The notes below the pieces were generated by a model. It was not told the DNA's origin. It did not search any database and worked only from the letters and a program-made list of their open reading frames with translations. Shown one piece after another: positions 49,430 to 58,619 of a DNA stretch of 64,000 nt. A program made the translations under genes and the position numbers. Source of the DNA: Aestuariispira ectoiniformans (lineage in GTDB: Bacteria; Pseudomonadota; Alphaproteobacteria; UBA8366; Aestuariispiraceae). Location: assembly GCF_025136295.1 (NCBI RefSeq), contig NZ_CP062788.1:3613588-3677587 (forward strand), in the 5' to 3' direction. The stretch's first letter is position 1; every line of letters begins with the position of its first letter.

Positions 49430-50326
49430 TTAACCTTCCTCCGCCGCCAGTCGGGAGCGCAGACGCAGGGTGCCGGAGGCAACTGCTGCGCCTGCAACAA
49501 TCAGGATACAGGCCAGACCCAGGGTCACCGACGCCGGGGCCTGGCCAAAAATCACCAGCAGGATGGTCGAGATTAACGGCGCCAGATAGCTGAGCGCACC
49601 GAGGAACTGGATGCGCCCATGTTTGGTGCCGTAATCCCACAGGAAAAAGGATGCGCCCACCGGGCCGATCCCAAGGCCCAAAAGCGCCAGCCAGCCGGTG
49701 AAATCAGGCTGTACCCAGCTTTCAAAGATGAAATGGCTGATGAAACCCAAGACCGCCACACCGCCGCAGAACGGCCCGACGATATCGGTCGGCACGGATT
49801 TGAACAGGCGGTTGATGACGGAATAGCCGGACCAGATCAGGGCACAACAGCAGGCCGACAGATAACCGAAGACATAGGCCGGATCGACGGAAAGCCCCTG
49901 CCCCTTGGTAACCAGCAGCCCTGCCCCGGCGAACCCCATCAGCGCGCCGGCAAGGTGAAAGCCCCGCATACGCTCTCCGGGTAAGAAACCGGAGAAGACC
50001 ACAATCAGCAGCGGCCAGAGATAGGCGATCAGGCTGGCATCGGCGGCGGGCGCATTCTTCAACGCCATGAAATAGAAGAAATGATAGAAGAACAGCGCGC
50101 CTATGCCCAGGGCCCAGACCCGTTTGGGCTGGTGCAGGACCCGCGCCGTCAACCGCCCGCGTGAAAGCGAATAGCCGGTGCCGAAAACGAAGACGATGGC
50201 AAAGCTGACGGCCAGCACCTGAAAGGGCGGAATGCCCTTGGTCGCCGTGGTGAACAGCGCCAGCAGCGCCCAAAGCAGCACTGCTGCCACCCCGCAGCCC
50301 GTCCCGATCGCCGTTGATTTCTCCAC
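49430..50326 (-). CDS. EamA/DMT-superfamily exporter
   Basis: A 298-residue inner-membrane protein with ten hydrophobic helices in two EamA repeats, for example AAVLLWALLALFTTATKGIPPFQVLAVSF, DASLIAYLWPLLIVVFSGFLPGERM, LACLIWSGYSVINRL and SYLAPLISTILLVIFGQAPAS. The arrangement is that of drug/metabolite transporters such as the YedA/RhaT-like amino-acid exporters. The start is GTG with an AGGG site upstream. Substrate unknown. A repeat-rich gap lies upstream. Confidence 0.9.
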   Translation of the reverse strand: MEKSTAIGTGCGVAAVLLWALLALFTTATKGIPPFQVLAVSFAIVFVFGTGYSLSRGRLTARVLHQPKRVWALGIGALFFYHFFYFMALKNAPAADASLIAYLWPLLIVVFSGFLPGERMRGFHLAGALMGFAGAGLLVTKGQGLSVDPAYVFGYLSACCCALIWSGYSVINRLFKSVPTDIVGPFCGGVAVLGFISHFIFESWVQPDFTGWLALLGLGIGPVGASFFLWDYGTKHGRIQFLGALSYLAPLISTILLVIFGQAPASVTLGLACILIVAGAAVASGTLRLRSRLAAEEG

Positions 50327-50430
50327 GCCCTGTCTCCCACCAATACTGAAACCGCCATGGGTTTAGCACCGCATGCCCGGGGCCGTCTTGACGAATTCTA
50401 CGGAAGTTTTGGCAAATTGTCCGGTTTTGG

Positions 50431-50620
50431 GAGGGTGAGGGTTGTGGTCAAGTGTGCCCCTTCGCCGGAACGAGCGGGTACATTTTGAAATTATATTTAA
50501 CCGTCATGCGCGGGCTTGACCCGCGTATCCACGTAAAGGAGGTGGGAGCGGAAAAAGCAGCGCGCCTACGGACAGGACAATGCACTCGTGGGTCCCCGTG
50601 TCGAGCACGGGGATGACGGA
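50431..50620. repeat. Palindromic intergenic repeat island B
   Basis: The 313-base gap between the exporter and the M24 peptidase is built of repeat fragments: GAGGGTGAGGGTTGTGG (50431-50447), TTCGCCGGAACGAGCGGGTA (50461-50480), a CGTCATGCGCGGG...CCCGCGTATCC palindrome (50502-50530), and a CGTGGGTCCCCGTG...CACGGGGATGACGG palindrome (50587-50619). The first three recur in the same order at 54287-54482. No gene is seen. Confidence 0.78.
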
Positions 50621-50639
50621 TTTTTATGGTTGTGCCGCC

Positions 50640-51857
50640 TTAAGCCTCCAACCCGAAGGGGTCGTCGATGCTGTGGCTGGGCTGGGTGAACCAGCGCGGG
50701 CCGTCTTCGGTCATGTAGAAGTGATCCTCCAGCCGTACGCCGAATTCACCATAGAGGCAGATCATCGGCTCGTTGGAGAAACACATGCCCGGCGCCAGCG
50801 GGGTCTTGTCACCGCGCACCAGATAGGGGCCTTCATGCACATCCATGCCGATGCCGTGGCCCGTGCGATGCGGCAGACCCGGTACTTTATAGTCGGGGCC
50901 GAGGCCCGCAGCCACGATCACATCGCGCGCGGCCCTGTCCACATTCTCGCATGGGGCGCCCAGCCTGGCCGCCTCGAAACCCGCCGCCTGCGCTGCCTTT
51001 TCCAAGGCCCAGATTTCGCGCTGTTTCGCATTGGCCTCGCCAAAGACATAGGACCGCGTGATGTCGGAGTTGTAGCCCTCAACCCGGCAGCCGGTATCGA
51101 TCAGCACCATATCGCCATGTTCAAGTTCCTGCGGATAGCTGACGCCATGGGGATAGGCGGTCGGCTCCCCGAACAGCACGATGCAGAAGATGCTGCCGTT
51201 ATCGGCCCCCATCGCCCGATGGGCCTTGTCGATGAACTGCACCACCTCTGTCGTTTTGATGCCGGGATGCAGGATGCGCGCGGCGGCCTTCTGAACCTCC
51301 AGCGTGATATCCTTGGCCCGCTGCATCAATGCAATCTCAGCCGCAGACTTGCGCGCCCGGCAGGCCCCGGCAATCGCGGCCCCGTTGACGCAGTCCAGCG
51401 CCAACCCCGCTTTGCGCAGCCCGTCGAAGAGGAAGAAGGGGGCCTGTTCGTCCACCGCCAGACGGCCGCTTGTGCCCACCGCTTTGTGGATCTGCTCCAC
51501 CAACAGGTCAAAGGGGCTTTCATGTTCTTCCCAGCCATGGACCGGCGCGTCGATGGTCATCCCCTCGCGCAGCTTTTCCACCTCAAAGGCCGGGCAGAGA
51601 TAGAACATCTCGCCCTCTGCCGGGATCACCGCGCCCAGCGTACGTTCGCTCTGATAGAACTTGAGGCCGGTGAAATAGGTGAGCGAGGTGGTCGCATCCA
51701 GATAGAGCGCGGCAATGCCCTGTTCGCGCATAAGCTCCCGCGCCTTTTCAATCCGCGCCCGGCGTTCCGCCACAGAGATCGGCTCAACGCCGCCGCGCAT
51801 GCTTTCCATCCGCGCCAGTTCCGCGTCCATCGTGGAACCACCAACACCGATTGCCAT
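50640..51857 (-). CDS. M24-family Xaa-Pro-type metallopeptidase
   Basis: A 405-residue creatinase/prolidase-like enzyme. All metal-site blocks are visible: DTGCRVEGYNSDITRSYVFG (two Asp), HRTGHGIGMDVHEGPYL (His) and SNEPMICLYGEFGVRLEDHF (two Glu). The N-terminal domain with LYLDATTSLTYFTGLKFYQSERT is the usual creatinase_N fold. It probably hydrolyses Xaa-Pro dipeptides or acts as a creatinase-like amidinohydrolase. The longer frame upstream is rejected because it lacks family character; ATG 51857 fits. Confidence 0.92.
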   Translation of the reverse strand: MAIGVGGSTMDAELARMESMRGGVEPISVAERRARIEKARELMREQGIAALYLDATTSLTYFTGLKFYQSERTLGAVIPAEGEMFYLCPAFEVEKLREGMTIDAPVHGWEEHESPFDLLVEQIHKAVGTSGRLAVDEQAPFFLFDGLRKAGLALDCVNGAAIAGACRARKSAAEIALMQRAKDITLEVQKAAARILHPGIKTTEVVQFIDKAHRAMGADNGSIFCIVLFGEPTAYPHGVSYPQELEHGDMVLIDTGCRVEGYNSDITRSYVFGEANAKQREIWALEKAAQAAGFEAARLGAPCENVDRAARDVIVAAGLGPDYKVPGLPHRTGHGIGMDVHEGPYLVRGDKTPLAPGMCFSNEPMICLYGEFGVRLEDHFYMTEDGPRWFTQPSHSIDDPFGLEA

Positions 51858-52065
51858 GTCCTTATCCCTCGACCTTATTTTTTGGATACAATATTCAAAG
51901 AATGGATTACGGGACTGCACGGGGGAAGTCAACGTCGCGCTCGTTATCGCGCAGGCGGGCAAGGAAAACACAAAGCCCCCGCCTGACCACATGAAGGGTT
52001 GGATTTACCTCACCGGCATTTTATTCTGCGCTGAGGCCGCTTCGACGGAATGAAAGAGATAGACG

Positions 52066-52800
52066 TTGAAACCGACAACAATGATCCATTCGTCTGCATG
52101 CCTGGTATTGATCGTGGCTGCCGCGGCCCTGGCGGCAATGGCCTCCCCCGCGGAGGTCTGCGCAGAGACCCTTCAGTTGAGTTATACGGAGGGCAGCACC
52201 TATCAGGAAATCGCCACGCCTATTCTCGTCAAGGCTTACAAGCGGCTCGGCCTATCGGTGAAAGCCTTGCCATTGCCCGGCCGCAGAGCCCTGCGAAGCA
52301 GCAACCATGGACTGGTCGATGGTGAGATAATCCGCCTGCCGGTCATTGAAAAGGACTATCCCGATCTTATCCGCGTCCCGGTTCCGGTCATCGAAATCAG
52401 CAATAATGGCTATGCCCGCACCGCGCTGTCCCCGGTCCGCACGCCCGGAGATCTCGGCCGGCGCAGCGTTGGCATCATCCGCGGCCTGATCGTGTTGGAA
52501 AACTTCACGGAGGGCACACGCCGGAAGATGTTCAACAACCAGCCGGAGATGTTTCTGGCCCTTGCAGAAGGCCGGGTGGACCTGATCCTCACCAACCAGT
52601 TCGATGCCCTGAAATATGGCGACGAGAGCCTTCAGGCGACGCCGGAGCCGATTCAGAGCAATCAGGCCTATCACTATCTGCACAAGAAACATGCGGATTT
52701 GGTTCCCCGGATTGCAGAAGCCCTGACCACGGTTCTGCGCCAGGGCGAACGCGAACGTGTGATTGAACAGTTGGTCAAGCAATGGCGCGCACGGCAGTGA
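52066..52800 (+). CDS. Periplasmic solute-binding protein, SBP_bac_3-like
   Basis: A protein of about 244 residues with a signal peptide (MKPTTMIHSSACLVLIVAAAALAAMASPAEVCA). The mature part, LQLSYTEGSTYQEIATPILVKAYKRLGLSVKALPLPGRRALRSSNHGLVDGEIIRL, then VRTPGDLGRRSVGIIRGLIVLE and LALAEGRVDLILTNQF, matches the amino-acid-type periplasmic binding fold used as an orphan sensor. No ABC partner is adjacent. The start is TTG 52066, which gives a basic n-region; ATG 52081 is an alternative. Confidence 0.78.
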   Translation: MKPTTMIHSSACLVLIVAAAALAAMASPAEVCAETLQLSYTEGSTYQEIATPILVKAYKRLGLSVKALPLPGRRALRSSNHGLVDGEIIRLPVIEKDYPDLIRVPVPVIEISNNGYARTALSPVRTPGDLGRRSVGIIRGLIVLENFTEGTRRKMFNNQPEMFLALAEGRVDLILTNQFDALKYGDESLQATPEPIQSNQAYHYLHKKHADLVPRIAEALTTVLRQGERERVIEQLVKQWRARQ

Positions 52801-52827
52801 CGCGCTGACATCAGGAGGAAATCCGCC

Positions 52828-53694
52828 ATGACCGATAACGCCTATACCATCCGCACGGCGACACCGCAGGACGTGGCGCTGGCCGTGGACTGGGCTGCTG
52901 CGGAGGGCTGGAACCCGGGCCTCAGCGACGCGGCCTGTTATGGCGGGATCGACGCGGGCGGCTTTCTCGTCGGCGAATTGGATGGCGAGGTCATCGCGAC
53001 CATTTCCGCCATACGCTATGGCAAGGAATTCGGCTTTATCGGCTTTTACATCGTGCGGCCCGACAAGCGCGGCCATGGCTATGGCTGGCAGTTGTGGCAG
53101 GCCGGGATGGACCAGTTGAAGGGCCGCGTCATCGGCCTGGACGGCGTGGTGGCACAGCAGGATAACTACCGCAAATCCGGCTTTGAACTGGCCTATCGCA
53201 ATATCCGTTACGAGGGCCACGGCGGCGACGCCTGCCCGGAATGCCCGTCGGACTTTGACCGGAATATCCGCCCGCTCGCCGATATTCCCTTTGACGAGCT
53301 CGCCGCCTTTGACCGCCCCTTCTTCCCCGAGGCCCGGCCCGATTTCCTGCGCGCCTGGATTGCCCAGCCGGAGGCCACCGCCCGCGCGCTGGTCCGCGAC
53401 GGCAGGCTTGCCGGTTACGGCGTCTGCCGCCCCTGCCGGGAGGGATACAAGATCGGCCCGCTTTATGCCGAGGACGCCAAGGGCGCGGAAAGCCTGTTTG
53501 CCGCCCTGACCGCCACCGTCCCGACGGGCGCGCCCTACTACCTCGACACCCCGGAAACCAACCCCGCCGCCGTCTCGCTTGCCAAACGCCACGGCATGAC
53601 CCTCTCCTTCGAGACCGCCCGCATGTATGCGGGACAGGCCCCGGACCTGCCGCTGGACCGGTTGTTCGGCGTCACGTCTTTTGAGGTGGGGTAA
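52828..53694 (+). CDS. GNAT-family N-acetyltransferase with second GNAT-like domain
   Basis: A 288-residue protein. The N-terminal GNAT core has the acetyl-CoA loop in FIGFYIVRPDKRGHGYGWQLWQAGMDQLKG, and a following C-terminal domain (RPDFLRAWIAQPEATARALVRDGRLAGYGVCRPCREGYKIGPLYAEDAKGAESLFAALTATV) reads like a second GNAT-type fold (Acetyltransf_18-like). AGGAGG precedes the ATG. Substrate unknown. It lies 27 bases downstream of the solute-binding protein. Confidence 0.88.
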   Translation: MTDNAYTIRTATPQDVALAVDWAAAEGWNPGLSDAACYGGIDAGGFLVGELDGEVIATISAIRYGKEFGFIGFYIVRPDKRGHGYGWQLWQAGMDQLKGRVIGLDGVVAQQDNYRKSGFELAYRNIRYEGHGGDACPECPSDFDRNIRPLADIPFDELAAFDRPFFPEARPDFLRAWIAQPEATARALVRDGRLAGYGVCRPCREGYKIGPLYAEDAKGAESLFAALTATVPTGAPYYLDTPETNPAAVSLAKRHGMTLSFETARMYAGQAPDLPLDRLFGVTSFEVG

Positions 53695-53757
53695 GCGCCG
53701 TCCTCACCAAACAGCCAAAACCAGCGTTTTCCCCCTCCCTATGGAAAGAGTTTCACC

Positions 53758-54231
53758 ATGAGCCGTATCAGAATCAGGCAGGTCGATATCGCGCTGCCCA
53801 ACGCGCATCTCGACGGCGCAAACTGGGCCGATACTTTTGAGGCAATCACCCCCGAAAGCAGGTTAAACGCCACGCAAGCCGTGGACAGAATGTTTGGCTC
53901 AAGGCCGCCCGCATGGATTCGTCTTTTGAACGGCACGCGAAACAGGATTGTCAGCCTGATTGGCCTGAAAACCGGGCAGATTTCTGTTGATAGCGGGCAG
54001 GTCGGCTCCTTTCCGGTCATCAGCCGGTCGGATGACGCCGTGGTTGTGGGGTTTGACGACTGGCATCTCAACTTCAGGGTTGTTGTCGAAACGCGCCCTG
54101 AAGGGAATGACACGGCAGTCGCCCTGTCCACCCTCGTCAACCGCCGCCACTGGTTCGGCTATCTCTATATTTTTGCGATAACCCCATTCCATAAACTGAT
54201 CGTTCGGCGCTTGTTGTCGAACCTGGCCTGA
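53758..54231 (+). CDS. DUF2867 protein
   Basis: A 157-residue soluble protein with the DUF2867 pattern: VDIALPNAHLDGANWADTFEAI, DRMFGSRPPAWIRLLNGTRNRIVSLIGLK, FPVISRSDDAVVVGFDDWHLNFRVVVE and ALSTLVNRRHWFGYLYIFAITPFHKLIVRRLLSNLA. The family is often linked to SDR-type oxidoreductases, and its function is not known. The GAAAGAG site precedes the ATG. It is followed by the largest repeat-filled gap. Confidence 0.8.
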   Translation: MSRIRIRQVDIALPNAHLDGANWADTFEAITPESRLNATQAVDRMFGSRPPAWIRLLNGTRNRIVSLIGLKTGQISVDSGQVGSFPVISRSDDAVVVGFDDWHLNFRVVVETRPEGNDTAVALSTLVNRRHWFGYLYIFAITPFHKLIVRRLLSNLA

Positions 54232-54257
54232 GTTTTTCCGGTCCTGCCGCCAGTTCC

Positions 54258-54485
54258 CCCTCTCCCAAGCCTGGGAGAGGGTCGGGGTGAGGGTTGTGGC
54301 CTGATAATCCCTGCCCCTCCCCAACTCATCCGCTCATCCCGGCGAAGGCCGGGACCTCAAACTGTAAACTCAGGCATTCATGAAACCCGCCTCAAGATTC
54401 CGGCCTTCGCCGGAATGAGCGGGTAAAATATTGAAACCATTCAATAAACCCGTCATGCGTGGGATCCACCCGCGTATCAGCGGAG
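54258..54485. repeat. Palindromic intergenic repeat island C
   Basis: The 427-base gap between the DUF2867 gene and the AT-rich gene contains: a CCCTCTCCCAAGCCTGGGAGAGGG hairpin with GTCGGGGTGAGGGTTGTGG (54258-54299), a CTCATCCCGGCGAAGGCCGGGACCTC palindrome (about 54333-54358), a GATTCCGGCCTTCGCCGGAATGAGCGGG palindrome (54397-54423), and a CCGTCATGCG...CCGCGTATC unit (54450-54478). The last two match island B in sequence and order. Beyond about 54490 nothing is recognised. Confidence 0.8.
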
Positions 54486-54658
54486 CCGTTGTTCTGTCTG
54501 GAGAAACTCAGGCACTCCGCCCAAGACAGCCCAAGCATAAGGACGACATTAGAGAGGTGCACTTGCCAAACAAACCGTCATGACCGGACTCGCTACCGGA
54601 TTTACTTCTTGGGCCCTACTTCTTTTGTGGTGGCGCAAGTTTAGGTTCAACACTTAGG

Positions 54659-56014
54659 TCAACCGGCGACATCGCCTTCGCCCAAAGCTTGATACTCTGG
54701 GCAACAATAAATCATGAACTTACGAGTATATCCCCGATATTTCTCAATAGCCATGTCCGTTGATACCATTTTGATACGTCTATTTTCTTCAATTACGTCA
54801 AACTGCTCAGCGCTATCAATTAGATGCTGTATCTTCTTGGATACGTTTCCCATAGCCTGCTCCACTAACATGAGACAAGCGGATCGAAATACCTCTTCTG
54901 AACACGAGGCACTTTCAAGGTCATTTACATTAAGAACGATTTTTAGCCTCTGAACGACGTCTTCATCACCGTCTAAGTAATATGCCAAATTATCGGCGAA
55001 CGGGGGCTTAGACAAATCAACTAGGCTCGTTTCCGCAGACCAAAACTCACCAGCTAAACTATAATAGTCGGACGGCACTAGACCTACTTCAGTCAAGTAC
55101 TCATTGGCCCAAAATGGACTCCACCCTTCAGATGAACAAACTTTTGGAGGGTATCGTTCTTTTGACCATATACCCTGAACGTCAGAAAAAATTGCATGTG
55201 CACCAGCGCGCGTTCGAATCTTTTCTCTACGAAGCGCTTTTTCGACACGTCTCAATAGATCAGCATTGATGCCAAATCTTCTAAAGATTTCTCTCTTAAC
55301 AAATGGCCGAATACTCTCATCACATCCAAACAAATTCAAATGTACGTATATTCTTTCATAGGTCAAAAAAACACTGAATAAGTAAACGAAAGGCAAGTAC
55401 AAAATAGATAAAATTATTGGCAAACAGAAGTCTTTTAGAATATAAAATCCATCTATATTTTCATAATTTTCCAATACATGAGTGACGCTGTTCACAATAG
55501 CAGAAACCAAGAAAGATATTATTATAAATTCAGAAGTATATTCCAGAATTTTGCAATCATCCCTTTTTGAAAATTCTTTCGCAATAACAAAAAACACTAA
55601 AACTGGATAAATGAAAATTTCCACCAAAAGAGGAAAAGCATACAACTCCGCAACATAAATCACAAAGACACTTGCACCGATAGTGCCTTTTATACTTGAT
55701 ACTAGAAAATCATGTTCATTTTTTGATTTATTTACGTTAAATAGCGTTACTAGAGCAAAAGTAAAAATCCAAACAAAAGTCTCCTTTAAATCTTTTTCTG
55801 ACCACAGATTCAGGTCAGACAACAATCTAATACAGACAAATACCCACCCTCCTGCAACAAAAAATACAGATAATATCCTCCAATTCATGAGTGATCGGAA
55901 TACAGGCCGAAAAGCGCTCCGAATATCGGGGTATTTGCCAAGAAGGAATATAGAAAGACAAAAAATCCAAAGCAGAATTGCTATCTCTCTATTACTGAGA
56001 TCAAGGGAAATCAT
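54659..56014 (-). CDS. AT-rich orphan membrane protein of unknown function
   Basis: A 451-residue protein. The first about 220 residues hold seven hydrophobic helices (EIAILLWIFCLSIFLLGKY, ILSVFFVAGGWVFVCIRLL, FVWIFTFALVTLFNV, ASVFVIYVAELYAF, VEIFIYPVLVFFVIA, FIIISFLVSAIVNSVTH, IILSILYLPFVYLFSVFL). The C-terminal about 230 residues are soluble and mixed, with RRVEKALRREKIRTRAGAHAIFSDVQGIW and AACLMLVEQAMGNVSKKIQHLIDSAEQF. I recognise no family. The gene and its flanks are AT-rich with codon use unlike the rest of the window, which indicates horizontal acquisition. No start site signal is clear. Confidence 0.72.
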   Translation of the reverse strand: MISLDLSNREIAILLWIFCLSIFLLGKYPDIRSAFRPVFRSLMNWRILSVFFVAGGWVFVCIRLLSDLNLWSEKDLKETFVWIFTFALVTLFNVNKSKNEHDFLVSSIKGTIGASVFVIYVAELYAFPLLVEIFIYPVLVFFVIAKEFSKRDDCKILEYTSEFIIISFLVSAIVNSVTHVLENYENIDGFYILKDFCLPIILSILYLPFVYLFSVFLTYERIYVHLNLFGCDESIRPFVKREIFRRFGINADLLRRVEKALRREKIRTRAGAHAIFSDVQGIWSKERYPPKVCSSEGWSPFWANEYLTEVGLVPSDYYSLAGEFWSAETSLVDLSKPPFADNLAYYLDGDEDVVQRLKIVLNVNDLESASCSEEVFRSACLMLVEQAMGNVSKKIQHLIDSAEQFDVIEENRRIKMVSTDMAIEKYRGYTRKFMIYCCPEYQALGEGDVAG

Positions 56015-56160
56015 AGGAATTTTTATTCGACTCAGATTTTGTGACCGACATAATTAGAGGTAATGTTAGATTTCTCGAATACAATATCGTCCTACCGATT
56101 TCTGGATAGGCGCCAATACTCAAAATATAGTCAACATAGTAAATACCATTCTAACGGCCT

Positions 56161-56901
56161 TCACCCCCGCAACGCCCTACTCAAAGCACTCTGATCACTA
56201 AACCCCGTGCGATAGGCAATCTCCGCACGCGATAGCGTTGTGGTTTCGATCAGGCGTTTCGCGGCGTTCACCCTGATCTGGCGGAGGGTGGCGTGGGCGG
56301 TCTGGCCGGTGACGGTTCGGAACAGTTCGTGAAAGCGGCTGGTGCTCAGGTTCACATGGGCGGCGATGTCGGGGATGGTGAGTTTCGCCGGATAATGCTG
56401 TTCCATATAGGCGATGGCCGCCTGGATGCGCTGTGCCGCGCGGTCGGGGCGGCCCGTGCGGGTGGGGTTGGTCTCGTCCCGCCCTTCTGCGACCGTTGCC
56501 AGGAACAGGCCGACGAAATGCCGGGCGAGGCTGTCCTCGCGGGTGTCGGTAGCCAGGAAATAGGGTTCCATCGTGCGGCAGAGCTGCCAGACATGGGGGT
56601 GGAGCTGCCAATAGGGGTCCCGTTCCGCCCGGTCCCAGAGCGGGGCGATCATATCGCTCCCGTCGCGGGCCAGATCGCCGCAGTCCAGCACCAGAAAACG
56701 GTTGTCGTCATCGCTGGCAAAGCTGTGGTCATAGCCCTGCGCGATCAGAGCCAGCCTGCCGTTTTCCACCTGCCCTGCCTGCCCGCCGATGGACATATCC
56801 AGCACACCCTGCCAGGGCACGACCACCTGATGATGATCATGGGCATGGTTGCGGGCTTCCGACCCGTAGGTCTTCAAACTGGCGCGGGCCAGGGCATTCA
56901 T
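56161..56901 (-). CDS. AraC-family regulator, divergent from sarcosine oxidase
   Basis: A 246-residue regulator. The N-terminal cupin-like sensing domain includes HHQVVVPWQGVLDMSIGGQAGQVENGRLALIAQGYDHSF, followed by a C-terminal pair of HTHs (MEQHYPAKLTIPDIAAHVNLSTSRFHELFRTVTGQTAHATLRQIRVNAAKRLIETTTLSRAEIAYRTGFSDQSALSRALR) typical of AraC. GGAGG precedes the ATG. It is divergent from soxB, so it probably controls the sarcosine oxidase operon in response to a betaine breakdown product; that role is inference. Confidence 0.88.
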   Translation of the reverse strand: MNALARASLKTYGSEARNHAHDHHQVVVPWQGVLDMSIGGQAGQVENGRLALIAQGYDHSFASDDDNRFLVLDCGDLARDGSDMIAPLWDRAERDPYWQLHPHVWQLCRTMEPYFLATDTREDSLARHFVGLFLATVAEGRDETNPTRTGRPDRAAQRIQAAIAYMEQHYPAKLTIPDIAAHVNLSTSRFHELFRTVTGQTAHATLRQIRVNAAKRLIETTTLSRAEIAYRTGFSDQSALSRALRG

Positions 56902-57077
56902 TAGAGGGCCTCCGTTTCTGTCAGCCTACTATAGCGTAAATCGCGGCGGGGAAAATGTCGCTTTCGCACCGCGCGCGTCCAAAACGCAACAAAGCATGCC
57001 GTTTTCGCCTTCTCAAGCAGGCAGGCTTGGGGTTAGCCTTCGCCTCTGGGAGTAAACAATCATAAAGTCGGTCCGGC

Positions 57078-58334
57078 ATGACCCAATACAATCTGTTCAA
57101 CGTGATCCGCGGGGCCTTCACCCGGCAGACCCATTGGGAACGCGCCTGGCGCGACCCGGAACCCAAAAAGCATTACGACGTGGTCATTGTCGGCGGCGGC
57201 GGGCATGGGCTGGCGACCGCCTTCTACCTCGCCAAGAACCACGGCATCACCAATGTGGCAGTGCTGGAAAGGGGCTATCTGGGCGGCGGCAATGTGGGGC
57301 GGAACACGGTGACGGTGCGGTCCAACTATCTGTTGGAGGGCAACCACCATTTCTATGAACATTCGCTGAAACTCTGGGAGGGGTTGAGCCGGGAGCTGAA
57401 CTATAACGTCATGTTCTCCCAGCGCGGGGTGTTGAACCTGGCGCATTCCGATGCCCAGATGGATGCTTTCGCCCGGCGCGGCAACGCCATGCGGCTGGCC
57501 GGGATCGATTCCGACCTCCTGTCCCGCGAAGAGGTCATGAAATTCTGCCCCGACCTGGATTACAGCGACGAGACGCGCTTTCCGATCTATGGCGGGCTGT
57601 TGCAGCCGCGCGCAGGCACGGCGCGCCATGACGCGGTCGCCTGGGGCTATGCCCGCGGGGCCGACATGCGCGGGGTGGATATCATACAGGGCTGTGAGGT
57701 CACCGGCTTCGAGAAGACCGGCAACCGGATCACCGGGGTGAAGACGACGCGCGGCACCATTGGCGCGGGCCAGGTCGCCAACTGCACCGCCGGTCACACC
57801 ACCCAGATCGCCGCCATGGCGGGCTTGCGCGTGCCGATCGAAAGCCATCTGCTGCAGGCCTTTGTGTCGGAACCGGTGAAGCCGCATCTGGACACCGTCG
57901 TCACCTTCGGCGCGGGGCATTTCTACATGAACCAGTCGGACAAGGGCGGCATGGTCTTCGGCGGCGACCTGGACGGCTATAACAGCTTTGCCCAGCGCGG
58001 CAATATGCCGGTGGTGGAACATGTGGTGGCCTGTGCGCTGACCGTCATGCCCAATCTGGGCCGCCTGCGCCTGTTGCGCCATTGGGGCGGCATCATGGAT
58101 ATGACCATGGACGGCAGTCCGATCATCGGCAAGACGCCAGTGGATAATTTCTACATCAACGGCGGCTGGTGCTATGGCGGGTTCAAGGCGATCCCGGCGG
58201 GCGGCTGGGTCATGGCCGACACTATCGCCCATGACCGCCCCCACAAACTGGCGGAGGCCTTTGCTCTGGACCGGTTCGAGCGCGGCGCGTTGCTGGACGA
58301 GGGCGGCAAAGGCCCCGTTCCGAATTTGCATTAG
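57078..58334 (+). CDS. soxB: Sarcosine oxidase subunit beta
   Basis: A 418-residue flavoprotein subunit of heterotetrameric sarcosine oxidase, which demethylates sarcosine to glycine. The FAD-binding motif is YDVVIVGGGGHGLATAFYLAKNHG, followed by VAVLERGYLGGGNVGRNTVTVRSNYL, the typical SoxB GGNVGRNTT-like block. The C-terminal GGIMDMTMDGSPIIGKTPVDNFYINGGWCYGGFKAIPAGGWVMADTIAHDRPH is diagnostic. It is first in the soxBDAG operon, 12 bases before soxD. Confidence 0.95.
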   Translation: MTQYNLFNVIRGAFTRQTHWERAWRDPEPKKHYDVVIVGGGGHGLATAFYLAKNHGITNVAVLERGYLGGGNVGRNTVTVRSNYLLEGNHHFYEHSLKLWEGLSRELNYNVMFSQRGVLNLAHSDAQMDAFARRGNAMRLAGIDSDLLSREEVMKFCPDLDYSDETRFPIYGGLLQPRAGTARHDAVAWGYARGADMRGVDIIQGCEVTGFEKTGNRITGVKTTRGTIGAGQVANCTAGHTTQIAAMAGLRVPIESHLLQAFVSEPVKPHLDTVVTFGAGHFYMNQSDKGGMVFGGDLDGYNSFAQRGNMPVVEHVVACALTVMPNLGRLRLLRHWGGIMDMTMDGSPIIGKTPVDNFYINGGWCYGGFKAIPAGGWVMADTIAHDRPHKLAEAFALDRFERGALLDEGGKGPVPNLH

Positions 58335-58346
58335 GAGGGATAGACC

Positions 58347-58619
58347 ATGTTCCGAATCAACTGCCCTCACTGCGGCCACTGCGACGTCACCGAATTTGCC
58401 TATGGCCCCAATGCAACCCTGCAGCGCCCGGAAGAAAGCGCCGACCCGCGCGACTGGTACGACTATGTCTATAACCGGCCCAACCCCAAGGGACCCAATG
58501 ACGAGTTCTGGCATCACGTCCATGGCTGCCGCCAGTGGATCAAGGTGCGGCGCGACACGGTGACCCATGAAATCCTCAGCACCGCCACAGCAACTGGCGA
58601 GTTGGAGGGCGGCCAATGA
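58347..58619 (+). CDS. soxD: Sarcosine oxidase subunit delta
   Basis: A 90-residue subunit with a zinc-binding start FRINCPHCGHCDVTEFAYG and the conserved WYDYVYNRPNPKGPNDEFWHHVHGCRQWIKVRRDTVTHEI. The length and motif are diagnostic. AGGAGG lies upstream, and the stop overlaps soxA in ATGA. Confidence 0.96.
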   Translation: MFRINCPHCGHCDVTEFAYGPNATLQRPEESADPRDWYDYVYNRPNPKGPNDEFWHHVHGCRQWIKVRRDTVTHEILSTATATGELEGGQ

